NCBI GenBank assembly: GCA_011109175.1
Contig: RDEW01000006.1
Coordinates: 1,324,133-1,388,132 of the forward strand
Length of the DNA stretch: 64,000 bases
Source: Dicyema japonicum
Lineage: Eukaryota; Dicyemida; Rhombozoa; Dicyemidae
Direction: 5' to 3'
Part shown: positions 10,413 through 22,480 of the stretch, one piece after another
Layout of the letters: every line of letters starts with the position of its first letter
Numbering within the stretch: the first letter of the stretch is position 1
Notes under the pieces: model-generated
The model's database searches: none
Told to the model about the DNA's origin: nothing
The model's input: only the letters and a program-made list of their open reading frames with translations
Translations under genes and position numbers: made by a program

Positions 10413-12605
10413 TCAAAACGGGATTAGGAGTTAGGTGTAGGGGAATTTAACGAGCCCGCCTTTGCGGCTTTGACACTTTTGACGTCCCCCGTCTCCACTA
10501 TTAATTCGCGTTCTAGCGTAGGACTCCATAAATCCTGTTTTCCACAATCTTCTTCACTGGGGCAAGAATCCCGTCCTCTTCAGTACTCAAGACGTAGTCT
10601 TCTGCACGGGGCTAACTTTATCGCTGATCTTCTAGATTTTTCCAGTTGTGACAATATTCTTTCCCTTTTCATGGATAGGTACTACGCTTCACATCCATAT
10701 GAGTTTCGGTAGGATTATTTTCATGAAAATGAAAATGCAGATCTCCGTACTGACTGTCATCTTGCGTGTGCAGAAGAACGCTTGCAGCGCCTTTTTCCTC
10801 CTCAGCTTGATGTCCTCCATATTTGAGCCTTCCTGATCGACTACTACACCCAGGTAGCAAAGCGAGCGAACTCTTGCAAATCCTAGCCTATATGACTGTA
10901 CATGATGGCTTCGTAAACAGCTGATTCTCATAAAGTTTGACTTCTCTGTTGAGAGTTTCATCCTTCTCCTGACACAACAGCCTTGAACTTGGTCAATAAA
11001 TATCTTGTGTCTTCTCTCGGAGAGCGTCGACCTCCCAGACATATCCATGATTAGGATGTCGTCCGCGTATATTGACAGATTCGAGTTTGGGTCCGACGGA
11101 GTTGGGAAGTCTGATAAGATGTTAAACAGTAGGGAGCTTAGGACAGAGTCCTGCGGAACACCCTTCTTTAGTAAAACGTCTCCGGATACATATCTTCCAA
11201 TGCGCAATTGAGAAGTCCGTTTCGTTCGTTTAACCATATGAATAGTTATTTTGGAATATCTGCAGCCACAAGCCTTGACAGGAAGGCATCATGCCACACG
11301 CTTTCAAAGGCCTTGGATAGGTCCAGACGTACCATGTTTATTTATCTCTTGAATCCGTACAAGGAGGAAATCGCTCTCTTCTATTTGCCGATTCAACCTC
11401 TTGAAGACAATTCGCTCAGCAATCTTGGAGATCGACTATATGAGGCTGATCGGCTTATAGTTGAGAGGGTCCTTCCCCGAGAATTATCCTGACTACAGTT
11501 GTTTTCCAGTGTCTTGGGACATATCCGTGGTCAATGCTTGCGTTGAACAAGTTCTTCAGGACGAGCAACAAGGCCTCCGTGTCTTTTTTAAACATCCTCA
11601 TGCTAACGTGATCATGGCCCGGAGCATTTGCTTTGTATGTTCTGATTGCATCCACGACGTCCTCTACGGTGATTCTCATCCTTGAGGTCGTTCAGATAGT
11701 AATTACAATGTTCTTGTGAAGTCTCCAACTCCTCACATGGGATCAACACTATTGGGTTTAGTCCTACTGTCTTTTAAAGATTTCCTGGGTTTCTGCAGAC
11801 TGCGAGCTGAGAGTTGTTCAAGATGATCTTCTTTCACTTTTCTTCTGACCAGTTATTCTTTTATAGGTTCTCTAGAAGGAGAAACCTTTGGCGTCCAGTT
11901 TGCTTTCCTCGACCCTACATCTTCTCTCCAGAGCCAATCTTGTTCTCTTTCGGTGGCTCGTTTGGTAATCTTTAGTCAATCGGTCAGAGCCATTCGGTCT
12001 ATTCGGTCAGCACATCTTCTTAGCTTTGATCAACCCCAAGGTAATGAATGAAATGTCGATATTTTTCTTGCGGCTTCCATTCGAGAATTTTCTTCTTGGC
12101 ATATAATAGCAAATATCTCTCTATGACGATTGCAAGATTTCGGTACATATTATCGGTTACTTAGGTTCCTCCGTCCAACTTTGAAGGTTTCTTGTGAGGT
12201 AATTTCGGTAGTATTCCCAGTCGATTCGTGACATGTCATATCTCATGAATACTGTTTCTGTGACATATGGAGTTAGGGGTAGAACTAGTTTTTGAAAAAT
12301 ATGATCACTGCCGATGTTCCACATGATCCTCGACCTCTCCACGTAAGTGCAGAGTGATGGTGATATTAGGAACACACAAAGCATGTCTCCTCAGTGGTAA
12401 GAAGAGTGATTTGGCTCCTCCAACATCATGATTTTGAATCCGGATTTCTCACCCAGGATTTCTAGTCTTCGTCCGTTCCCGTTAGTTCTGTAGCTTTTGT
12501 AGTTGACGTTCTTGGCGTTTTTTTAACATATCGTTACTTTCGAAAAAATTTTATGATCTGTGTAGAACAATTCTGATGTCCTTCGAATACATCCTTCCAA
12601 AGTGT
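10413..12605 (-). pseudogene. LINE ORF2 (APE endonuclease + reverse transcriptase), unit 1
   Basis: Broken non-LTR retrotransposon polyprotein read right to left. Endonuclease part: ESNDMLI and GDINAK blocks (best in unit 3), then SDHI at about 12290 and the linker RIDWEYYRNYLTRNL. Reverse transcriptase: RTYKANAPGHDHVSMRMFK (11455-11679), YKPISLI, LDLSKAFESVWHDAF, then GVPQDSVLSSLLFNIL and YADDILIMDMSG (10689-11237), YLGVVVDQEGSN and ILPKL. After this a tryptophan codon is TAG, where the related copy at 57881 has TGG (GCEAWYLS). Frameshifts occur at about 11460 and 11330. It resembles the Jockey/CR1/I group by domain order; the clade is not resolved. Confidence 0.85.
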
Positions 12606-12661
12606 ATCCACGAGGCACAGCAGTGTATTTTAATAGAGACGAATTCGCATTTTGGCCGTGA

Positions 12662-12950
12662 TTATTTTCTGGATCCGTATTTGTAGGTCATCACTGTAGA
12701 ACAATGTGGTTCCAGTGCTTCCTTCCACAGTATTTCTATAGAGTCGAATCCCTTCAGCGAGTTTTGGTCTTTTAAATTATTAGACATGAAAAACCTATAG
12801 TTGGCCCAATCCAAATAAGAAATGTTGAACCTCAAGAAAACATTTATCATAATATCAGGTCTCATACTAATAACTAGGGCAACCAATTGCAATAAATTAC
12901 AATTATTCCAAAGACAAGAGTAACCAAACTAACTAACTCCTTAATCCTGA
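12662..12950 (-). pseudogene. Second LINE fragment: endonuclease-RT linker, unit 1
   Basis: The minus-strand frame ISYLDWANYRFFMSNNL and IEILWKEALEPHCS is the segment that normally lies between the APE endonuclease and the reverse transcriptase. It lies upstream of another element's endonuclease, so it is a separate truncated copy. Copies in units 2 and 3 are at 22537-22857 and 32390-32860; in unit 3 the frame is open for 156 codons. Confidence 0.6.
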
Positions 12951-13109
12951 CTTTTTCCAGCATTCCAGAACTTGTCTCCAAGCAACGACATTTCTCCGGG
13001 AAGAATAGTTGGATCCTCTTGATGCCGGCCAGGTATTAGACGTCTCCTCAGTAAAAAGGATCCAATGACGCCATCGAAAAGAAGGAAAATAATTTTTGAC
13101 ACACTATCC

Positions 13110-13382
13110 TTATGGCGCCACGCCGCCATAGCAATAAATTACAATTAAATATAATGTAATAATGAGCCAGCTCCTATCTCTCTTATCGTTTTTCTTCTTA
13201 GCGATGAGCGAGCCGATCCTGTTTAGCAGGGTCATTGACCTGCTACTAAAGATTCCTCTCGTTTCAACTCCAACTGGTTCGAAGATGAATTGTCCATCAA
13301 GACATGCGTATTTTTTTATTTTTAGGGTCTCAGCCTTCTCAAAAGCAGAATAATAATTAATTTTAGTTATATTTTTTTCCAA
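13110..13382 (-). pseudogene. C-terminus of an RLE-bearing retroelement, unit 1
   Basis: The minus-strand frame includes FEKAETLKIKKYACLDGQF and FEPVGVETRGIFSSRSMT. It corresponds to the segment after the PD-(D/E)XK endonuclease of the plus-strand element at 38400-38656 (AEKAEKMKREKYAVL, AIETFGSLAPATLEF), with the KY and ET residues in matching places. It is a solitary 3' fragment in opposite orientation to RLE-1. Copies are near 22990-23260 and 32850-33115. 13390-13790 beyond it shows nothing recognisable. Confidence 0.7.
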
Positions 13383-13791
13383 TTATTATAAAAGAATTTT
13401 TTAAACAACTGTGTGTGTGGTGTTTAGCGAAAATCTCAGCTGGAAAATAAAGAACGAAAAGAAGACGAAGTACGAGGAACAAAGCCAGTAAGAACAACTC
13501 ACGCATGTCTCTTATGTGGACAATCGTGGAGGATCGGATCAATGGTTTCATGAGGAGATCAAAGATCCAGGACACGTATATAAAGCTGGGAGAAACGTTC
13601 TGAAAAAAAATTTAAAAATTGAGGAAGGGTCCAGGTGTGGACTCCAAGCTTTAGGTTAGGACTCAGATATAACACTCTCCAAAAAACTCCTAACTCTTTT
13701 GTTAATAAATCGTTAATTCTTCTAATTTTTTTGGACAATCGAATATCAGCAAATTTGAATTAACTGCAAGCCATGTGAATAATTTGTCGAC

Positions 13792-14080
13792 TTGGGCTGT
13801 ATCAAAATGACTAAAGCTTGCGCCGAGACGTTGTCGAATTGGCTGTGGCCCTCTTGTATTTGTAAGGAGGTCGCCAGGCGGGAAAAAATAGCTCAGTCAA
13901 ACTTTACACTGCCACATACTGACCACACTCCCTTGAAGATCTCGAACCTCCGGAAAGCCAGGAAGATCCCAGTAAAAATCCTTAATGGAGTACGAATTGC
14001 CGCAGCATTGTGTCTTTCAAATGCCATTGATCACGCACCGTCCTCTGACAGTTGCGAATCCTGGCTAAAACTTATATGCT
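13792..14080 (+). pseudogene. Start of RLE-1 retroelement ORF, cut by the unit junction, unit 1
   Basis: Plus-strand frame with NWLWPSCICKEVARREK, RKARKIPVKILNG and SCESWLKLICF. In unit 3 the same frame continues past the unit border into RLE-1. In units 1 and 2 it is broken at the junction and runs into Tigger sequence. The equivalent in unit 2 is 23670-23956. Confidence 0.75.
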
Positions 14081-15740
14081 TTTATAGAAAATTTTAAAAA
14101 TCTTCTATAGAAAATTAAAAATCTATTATTTAATTTTTATCTTTAATTTATTAATTTTCAAATAATTGTCAGCATGCCTGCGAAGCTTAGTCGTCATTTG
14201 AAACAACATATTTTTGATTCTTTAATAAATCAAAATATGTCAGAAAGAAAAATATGTCGATTATACAAGATTGGAAAAGGAACTGTTTCTCGAATTAAAA
14301 AAGAAATTGGAAAGGACAATATTTCGTTAAACAAAGAAGTATTTTTTGAGGAAGTTTCATGCAAGAAGTTTGAATCCGACCTTTCTATTCAAATTGATCG
14401 ACTAGTATTCGAAGTCTTCAACAATTTGAGAAAGGATGGGATTTCAGTATCTGGATGTCTCCTCAAAAATATTGCAAAAAAGATTGCTGCCAAATTTGAG
14501 TTTAATGATTTCAAGGCATCAAATGGATGGCTTGATCGATTTAAAAAGCGACATGAATTACTATTCAAAGTAATTTCGGGTGAAAAAAACTCATCCGACA
14601 AAAAAAACTTAAAGAGTTTTTTAACAATTACGACAGTTTATTTGAGGAATACGATAAAAAAGATATTTTTAACTGCGACGAAACTTCTCTTTTTATTAAA
14701 AAAAATTCATGTAGATCATTTGTCTCTTCAAATGATGATTGTTTTGGTAAAACGAAAAGTAAAGAACGAGTTTCAGTTCTTTTATGCTGCAGCCGTGAAG
14801 GCGAGAAATTAAAACCCCTTGTTATCGGGAAATTCAAATCCCCAAGATGCTTAAAAAACATAAATACAGAAGATTATGGGGTATATTGTGTTGGGTTAAT
14901 TTTAGGTTCTATATACAGCTTCAAAAAATGCATGGATGACGATGGATATTTTTGATACATGGCTACAAAAAATAAACTTCGAAATGGTTAAAAAAACAGG
15001 AAAATTTTGATTATTATGGATAATGCACGTTGTCACAAATGTCAGGAATATTCAAACTTATCATTTCTTAAACTTCCTAAAAGCACAACAGCACTTCTTC
15101 AACCTTTAGATATGGGGATTATAAACTCATTCAAATCATGTTATAAGAATGTTCTTTATGAAATGATATGTGATGCCTATGATGCCCTGTTGAAGATCAA
15201 TATGAGACAAGTAGTCGCATTTGTGGGAGAAGCATGGACTCGTGTAACAAAAACTACAATATTGAATTGTTGGAAAAAGATAAATGAGCAAAGAACATTT
15301 GTCCATGAAACAAATTCAAAAAAAGAATCCGAATTAATTGATGAACATATTTCAGATTTAACAGAACTTGAAATAAATGGAATAGAAGACAATGAGGCTT
15401 TGTATAATGGAAATAATGAGATGGATGGGCTATATTTAAAAGATACAATAAAAATTATGAATAATCTTGAATCTTCATTATTTAACATTTGTCCTGAAGG
15501 GCTTAAAGAATACTATGAATTTAGGATTAAAATTTCAAAAATGCTAAGAAACAAATATTCCATTGGGAACAAAATAACTGATTATTTTTCATAAATAAAT
15601 TGATTCCTTTTTGCAATATGAAGCAAAACATTGTATTGTAAAAATAATTATTTAAAAATACGAATAGAGAGGTTAAAAATGTAATAATTTAGTATACTCT
15701 CTATATTTGGGGCACTTTTCTATTGGGGCGGGGTCTACTG
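14081..15740 (+). mobile_element. Tigger-type transposon, copy 2, left end missing
   Basis: The left inverted repeat and the first ~150 bp are absent because the unit boundary falls inside the element. The right end is present at 15721-15740 with a one-base loss in the inverted repeat, followed by TA at 15741-15742. Lacking one terminus, it could not move by itself. Confidence 0.9.
14174..15594 (+). pseudogene. Tigger/pogo transposase, copy 2
   Basis: This is the best-preserved N-terminus of the three copies: one open frame from ATG 14174 covers both helix-turn-helix blocks through ISGEKNSSDKK. The frame then changes at TTTTTTA (14617-14623). The next frame gives NNYDSLFEEYDKKDIFNCDET, then a 25-nt intron (14881-14905). 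A base loss at about 14989 breaks the frame before MDNARCH. From 15007 it is open to the C-terminal TDYFS stop at 15594. Confidence 0.9.
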
Positions 15741-16849
15741 TACATTTATTTTCTCACAACCTTTCGAAATTAGCATCATGACATTTAATTTTGCAATAGA
15801 ATCTGCAAAATCATTTTTCAACATCGTTTTCGACATTTCTTTAGCAATTTTCAATTTAGTTTTGTAATCCATTACCACAACAAAAATGAAAATTGAAAAT
15901 AAAACAAAAATCACAATTTTTTAAGATTAATATTAATTCAAAAAACACAATTTATTCTTTTATTTTAAACTGCCATCCATCCAAAGTGGACTCCGCCGAC
16001 ATTATCGACGTTGCGTTGTCTCTCTCTATTTCAACAGATATCAACTGGAGTAGCCACCCGTCTCACGTCGTCGTGGCTTTTTAGTGTAGCTAAGCTTCCA
16101 AGTTTCTTTTGGCTGTTGACTTCACAATCATTGGACTATGACAGATCGCTCACCATCATGAAATAATGTACTCATGGTTTAATCGACCTTTCCGAACCTC
16201 ATTGTTCCCTTTAGAAGCGAATTTGAAACTTGAATTATTAAGATTAATGAGATGGTAAAATGTTTTACTTTTAACCAGGATAAGTGTATGAGTGTTTTAC
16301 ATAGAGTTTGTTGTATTGATCAAATTACCTTGTCTTGTCTCTATTGGAAAGTGACTCCATTAACAAATGAATATTTTTGTGCCTATTTCTCATTCGTGAG
16401 GATAATGAAATCTATGGTTTAGACATTAAGGAAATAATCAATTAATATAATCTGACCACTAATTGGCGATATGAGTTTTTGTTTATTTCACTAATGCAAA
16501 GATATAAATGTTAGAACTATTTAAATACATTGTATGTTCTAATAAAGCCGGTTTCAATTTCAAATACATAATAGAGCCAGGCAACAGTCAACTTATCCTC
16601 ATCCCCCTTCTCCGCCTCTCAATTAGTTTTTTCTCACTTTTCTCCACATTCTTATGGGTTTTAATCTGTAAATAACTGCAAAATTTTACAAAAAAATAAG
16701 TTTAAACATGTTTTTATAGTGGGATCTTAATGTTATTCGTAAGATGTTGCTGATCTCAGTTGTGGAGTGAATGATAATAGTAAAAATAGACTTTTGATTC
16801 GAACGTAATTGTTATATATTCCGAGTTAATTCGCAAAATACATTAAACT

Positions 16850-18551
16850 ATGGAAACTTGTATTGTTTGATTTGTTTTGAGATTTGCTTTAATAGTCGAA
16901 GGATCAAATCACGGAAGCTTTGAAACCACTTCTCAGAGTAATAAAAGCCAAAATATCGACTAAACATGATATGACTAACAAATCCCCTGGAATATGTCAA
17001 ACTGTAAGTTTATTAGTGATTTAGTCTCAAACAAAATCGATTTTGAATAAATATTGTACTTTATCCAAAATAATAGTCAAATGGAAAAGAATGTGTTAAT
17101 TGATTTAATTTACAGTGCAAATGGTTCGTATAGTGGAAGTCCGAGCAAGGATGTTGATGAGGATTACTCCACATGCTTCCTGTTTAGGTCCGAGAATAAG
17201 CACGTAAAGTTGAAAATACTAAAGTTTAATTCTCTTGACTACAATCGGAGTACGTACTCTTCTGTAAAACTATTAATAATCCAGACATTCATGGACAGAG
17301 TCAGAGAAGCAATCAGATACATTCCTTCAGTCAGAAGTCGACAAAAAAACGAACTTGTATAATATTCACTCATTTCAGTTATTTAGTATCGTTAGAGATA
17401 ACAGTAGGGAATTTAAAAACTTTTCTTTTGAAATCCAACGAAATATCATCGACAAAAGTACTTTCATGGAGTAACCACATTTGTTTACTTGAAGGTACAA
17501 GAAAAATACAAAATTATTCGCAAATAAGGGGATGTTTACTATCTCTCATTTTTTGTAATGGGAAGAGGTTTTACTTTTAAATATTGCAAGTCAAGAAAGT
17601 CTACAAAGAGAATAATGAGTTATTGGAGACAGGGTCAATGCTCGGAGTATTTATTCTTAATTAGTGAGTAGTTTGAAGAGATTATGTGCAACAAACAGAG
17701 GGAGTATACTGTGGTTACAAAGTCTGATTGCATAGTTCTTCTACTCTACATTAATGTTAGATTATTAATCATTTTAGGATTTCAAAAATATTTTTAAGAC
17801 TAACAGCTTATCAGAGATCACATACTCGTATTGGTCTTTATGTAGTCTAGCGAGGAAGTATATGATTCTGTGATCAGAAAATTACATCAAAAATATTCCC
17901 AAAAGTGGTATTTATTAGATTATCGGTAATATTCTTGTTTATTTTAAAGAAAAAACGAAATTATCTCAGAAAACATTAAACATTCGAAATGGATTTACGT
18001 CATTCTATATGTGACTGTAGATGTAATTTTAGGGCAATGCTAATCTTGTCTTTAAAGTAAGTGAATCCACTGAGTTTAAGCAAACAGATATGAAGGACTT
18101 TAACAAATGTCGACATAACAATTGCTTTGACTTTCTGATTGATTCTACATTCTGTAATTTCGTGTTAAATAAAGACAGATCGCCCCGAGAGATTATATAA
18201 AAGATCGAGAACTGCATATGGTGGTAGTAAACGTCCGGTTACTGCATTTTCGTATAATAGAGAGAGGAGTGTAGTTAATAATAATTTATATTTTACTCTA
18301 AGAAGACTGAAACCATATAATGTATTTGTAATTCTCTTTGTGTCATAATAGGGAATTTGTGATAAAGAATCTAATATGAATATATTAATGATAAGTGACC
18401 AGTGTAAAGTACTCCATATCAGAAAGGAGGTATTGGAGTCTGAAACTGATGTTTTATTTACGAACTTTTTGAAATCTAATGTATTTTTCTTTTGATATTT
18501 TAGTGGGTTCCGTTACCGTGGTTTAATGCAATATTATTTTCTTCCCTTTAA
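16850..18551 (+). pseudogene. Cyclic-nucleotide-binding-domain protein, unit 2 copy
   Basis: Same exon-intron layout as the unit 1 copy, about 9.87 kb downstream. It has both one-base differences that break the frame: A7 instead of A6 near 17343 and G4 instead of G5 near 17527. The intron after GSMLG is 25 nt rather than 24. If these homopolymer lengths are right it is a pseudogene; if they are consensus errors it would be an intact paralogue. Confidence 0.65.
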
Positions 18552-20287
18552 TAAACATTTTTGATTAATTAATTATAAATTTAATTTATCATAAAATTTA
18601 AATTTAGTCCACAACTCTTTATAGATTATTAGGACTGGAAGGTTTTCCAGAATGCCCGATATAAATGAATGTGATGTTTGGAATAGATGCGTCTCACTTT
18701 GACCTTGTAAGCTGAATATTCCTTAATTATACTTTAACTCTTAACCTTTCTCATTTATGTTTGGAAATATTAATGAACAAATACTTTTCAAGACCTATTG
18801 AGGACAATTGGCTATTCAAGTACATTTTACAATGAGGGGGCTGCCAGAGAAATAGCTTCGGGTTGGGTGATAAAATACTCGATTCTTCTTAATTATTTGG
18901 GATGTCGGGAGGCTGGTTTTTTGCCGACACATAATACTTTCCGAACCAAAAAGCTCCTGTAGCGCGCTTTTTTCTCCTATTTAACGTCTTTAAGAAATGT
19001 GCCTTCATGATCAATCGTAAGTACCAGGTAGCGTAGTGAGCGCACTCTCAGCACTCTAAGCGAGTGTAACTTACCATGGTGCTGTTTATTCGACTAATTT
19101 TAGGAGTTCGACTTTTCTGCGGAGTGCTGATTCCCCACCGGTTACACCAGTCTTGGGCATACGTAATGTATTCTCTGAGTCTCCTTAGGTTAGGTTTGAG
19201 TTGCCAGACATGTCTATTAATAGAATATCATTCACGTAGATAAATAGTTTTGAGTTCTGGTCCTGTGGGATTGGAAAATCTGACATAAGTATATTAAAAA
19301 AGAAAGGACTCAAGACAGAGCCCTGTTGTATGTATCTTGCAAATGATATCTTTTCAGATATAAATCCTTCAACTCTCCCTTTGACTTTTTTCCCATCAGG
19401 AAATCCTTCAACGTAAAAATATATATTATTGAATAATCGCTGAGACCAGTTTTGATAGGAGGGCTACATACCATACACCTGGGGTCGACTGGCTTTTTGT
19501 CTTCGCGGGCCAAAATTTTATTTTTATGAGATGCGGCCAAAGGAGAAAAATTTTTAAATTTTCAAAGAAATGAATTTATTTTTTAATAAAATATTAACGT
19601 CTACGTTAATCTCACTAATATATCGTTAATATGTTAATCAGTCATTCTCGTTCTTAGACAATTTTCACATTTTCAATTTTAAGAATAACTGATTTCGCAA
19701 ATATGAAACATCATAATTCTTTTCCTCAAGAAAAATTATGACATCATCCCGATATAAAATAGTCTCTTGAAAACCCTCTGTTAAGCCATCTGACATTACA
19801 AAATATAAGAGATCTCCATATTCTGCTTTAGTATTACAATTTGTCTATCTGCCGATGATTTAAGCCGTGGGATCAAATACAATTAGCTCTCTTGGTCTAC
19901 TCTAGGAGGGATAAGATCTTCACCCTCTTCGGAAAAGAAGAACCACCCCTTGCATGGCTAACGTGTAACTTTTATGTACATAGAACTGAGTGCAAAGCTC
20001 TGTTTCTCTTCTCCTTATGTCGTCCATGTAATCTCCTGCATGTCCATAGTCAACCCCCATTGTTTATTCCCAGTGTGTATTCTTGTTTAAGGTGCTTTTC
20101 ACATTATTTATTCGGAGTCCGCATGATTTTTCAACATAGAATTTTAACCCTCTCATGATGCACCATTGCTTAATCTAGTCCACATACTCCCGGATTCTTC
20201 CTTCAGATATAGAAGATTTTAGAGATGTGTCCATCACAAACGTTTTTTCAATGTTTGGTCTTGTGAAAAAACTTGAAAAACTTTATT

Positions 20288-22480
20288 TCAAAACGGGATT
20301 AGGAGTTAGGTGTAGGGGAATTTAACGAGCCCGCCTTTGCGGCTTTGACACTTTTGACGTCCCCCGTCTCCACTATTAATTCGCGTTCTAGCGTAGGACT
20401 CCATAAATCCTGTTTTCCACAATCTTCTTCACTGGGGCAAGAATCCCGTCCTCTTCAGTACTCAAGACGTAGTCTTCTCATGCACGGGCTAACTTTATCG
20501 CTGATCTTCTAGATTTTTCCAGTTGTGACAATATTCTTTCCCTTTTCATGGATAGGTACTACGCTTCACATCCATATGAGTTTCGGTAGGATTATTTTCA
20601 TGAAAATGAAAATGCAGATCTCCGTACTGACTGTCATCTTGCGTGTGCAGAAGAACGCTTGCAGCGCCTTTTTCCTCCTCAGCTTGATGTCCTCCATATT
20701 TGAGCCTTCCTGATCGACTACTACACCCAGGTAGCAAAGCGAGCGAACTCTTGCAAATCCTAGCCTATATGACTGTACATGATGGCTTCGTAAACAGCTG
20801 ATTCTCATAAAGTTTGACTTCTCTGTTGAGAGTTTCATCCTTCTCCTGACACAACAGCCTTGAACTTGGTCAATAAATATCTTGTGTCTTCTCTCGGAGA
20901 GCGTCGACCTCCCAGACATATCCATGATTAGGATGTCGTCCGCGTATATTGACAGATTCGAGTTTGGGTCCGACGGAGTTGGGAAGTCTGATAAGATGTT
21001 AAACAGTAGGGAGCTTAGGACAGAGTCCTGCGGAACACCCTTCTTTAGTAAAACGTCTCCGGATACATATCTTCCAATGCGCAATTGAGAAGTCCGTTTC
21101 GTTCGTTTAACCATATGAATAGTTATTTTGGAATATCTGCAGCCACAAGCCTTGACAGGAAGGCATCATGCCACACGCTTTCAAAGGCCTTGGATAGGTC
21201 CAGACGTACCATGTTTATTTATCTCTTGAATCCGTACAAGGAGGAAATCGCTCTCTTCTATTTGCCGATTCAACCTCTTGAAGACAATTCGCTCAGCAAT
21301 CTTGGAGATCGACTATATGAGGCTGATCGGCTTATAGTTGAGAGGGTCCTTCCCCGAGAATTATCCTGACTACAGTTGTTTTCCAGTGTCTTGGGACATA
21401 TCCGTGGTCAATGCTTGCGTTGAACAAGTTCTTCAGGACGAGCAACAAGGCCTCCGTGTCTTTTTTAAACATCCTCATGCTAACGTGATCATGGCCCGGA
21501 GCATTTGCTTTGTATGTTCTGATTGCATCCACGACGTCCTCTACGGTGATTCTCATCCTTGAGGTCGTTCAGATAGTAATTACAATGTTCTTGTGAAGTC
21601 TCCAACTCCTCACATGGGATCAACACTATTGGGTTTAGTCCTACTGTCTTTTAAAGATTTCCTGGGTTTCTGCAGACTGCGAGCTGAGAGTTGTTCAAGA
21701 TGATCTTCTTTCACTTTTCTTCTGACCAGTTATTCTTTTATAGGTTCTCTAGAAGGAGAAACCTTTGGCGTCCAGTTTGCTTTCCTCGACCCTACATCTT
21801 CTCTCCAGAGCCAATCTTGTTCTCTTTCGGTGGCTCGTTTGGTAATCTTTAGTCAATCGGTCAGAGCCATTCGGTCTATTCGGTCAGCACATCTTCTTAG
21901 CTTTGATCAACCCCAAGGTATGAATGAAATGTCGATATTTTTCTTGCGGCTTCCATTCGAGAATTTCTTCTTGGCATATAATAGCAAATATCTCTCTATG
22001 ACGATTGCAAGATTTCGGTACATATTATCGGTTACTTAGGTTCCTCCGTCCAACTTTGAAGGTTTCTTGTGAGGTAATTTCGGTAGTATTCCCAGTCGAT
22101 TCGTGACATGTCATATCTCATGAATACTGTTTCTGTGACATATGGAGTTAGGGGTAGAACTAATTTTTGAAAAATATGATCACTGCCGATGTTCCACATG
22201 ATCCTCGACCTCTCCACGTAAGTGCAGAGTGATGGTGATATTAGGAACACACAAAGCATGTCTCCTCAGTGGTAAAGAAGAGTGATTTGGCTCCTCCAAC
22301 ATCATGATTTTGAATCCGGATTTCTCACCCAGGATTTCTAGTCTTCGTCCGTTCCCGTTAGTTCTGTAGCTTTTGTAGTTGACGTTCTTGGCGTTTTTTT
22401 AACATATCGTTACTTTCGAAAAATTTTATGATCTGTGTAGAACAATTCTGATGTCCTTCGAATACATCCTTCCAAAGTGT
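20288..22480 (-). pseudogene. LINE ORF2, unit 2 copy
   Basis: Near-identical to the 10413-12605 copy, including the RT frame with YADD (20566-21114) and the VEDVVDAIRTYKANAPGHDH frame (21332-21556). The endonuclease GDINAK region is deleted, as in unit 1 (about 22391, 'gcgtttttttaac'). Confidence 0.85.

Larger units (their letters stand above)
4238..14080. repeat. Tandem triplication, unit 1 (~9.84 kb)
   Basis: The block starting inside the left part of the Tigger element at about 4238 and ending inside a retroelement reading frame at about 14080 is repeated twice more with near identity and small indels. The left breakpoint reads 'gcac|tttatag' and the right junction 'tatgct|tttatag', sharing only a run of T, so it looks like a microhomology or unequal-exchange junction. 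Unit 1 differs from units 2 and 3 at sites where those two agree, for example at 8812 versus 18687 and 28527, where units 2 and 3 share a 5-base insertion. Units 2 and 3 are therefore sisters. Confidence 0.95.

Noticed and set aside
10470-10836. Plus-strand frames of 60-94 codons at 10470-11685 and their copies in units 2 and 3
   Set aside because: They are antisense shadows of the LINE reverse transcriptase, which has clear catalytic motifs on the minus strand.
14580-14614. A 35-nt GT-AG intron that would also repair the transposase frame
   Set aside because: Removing it deletes GEKNSSDKKN, which aligns with a conserved part of Tigger transposases; a one-base shift at the T6 run keeps that block.
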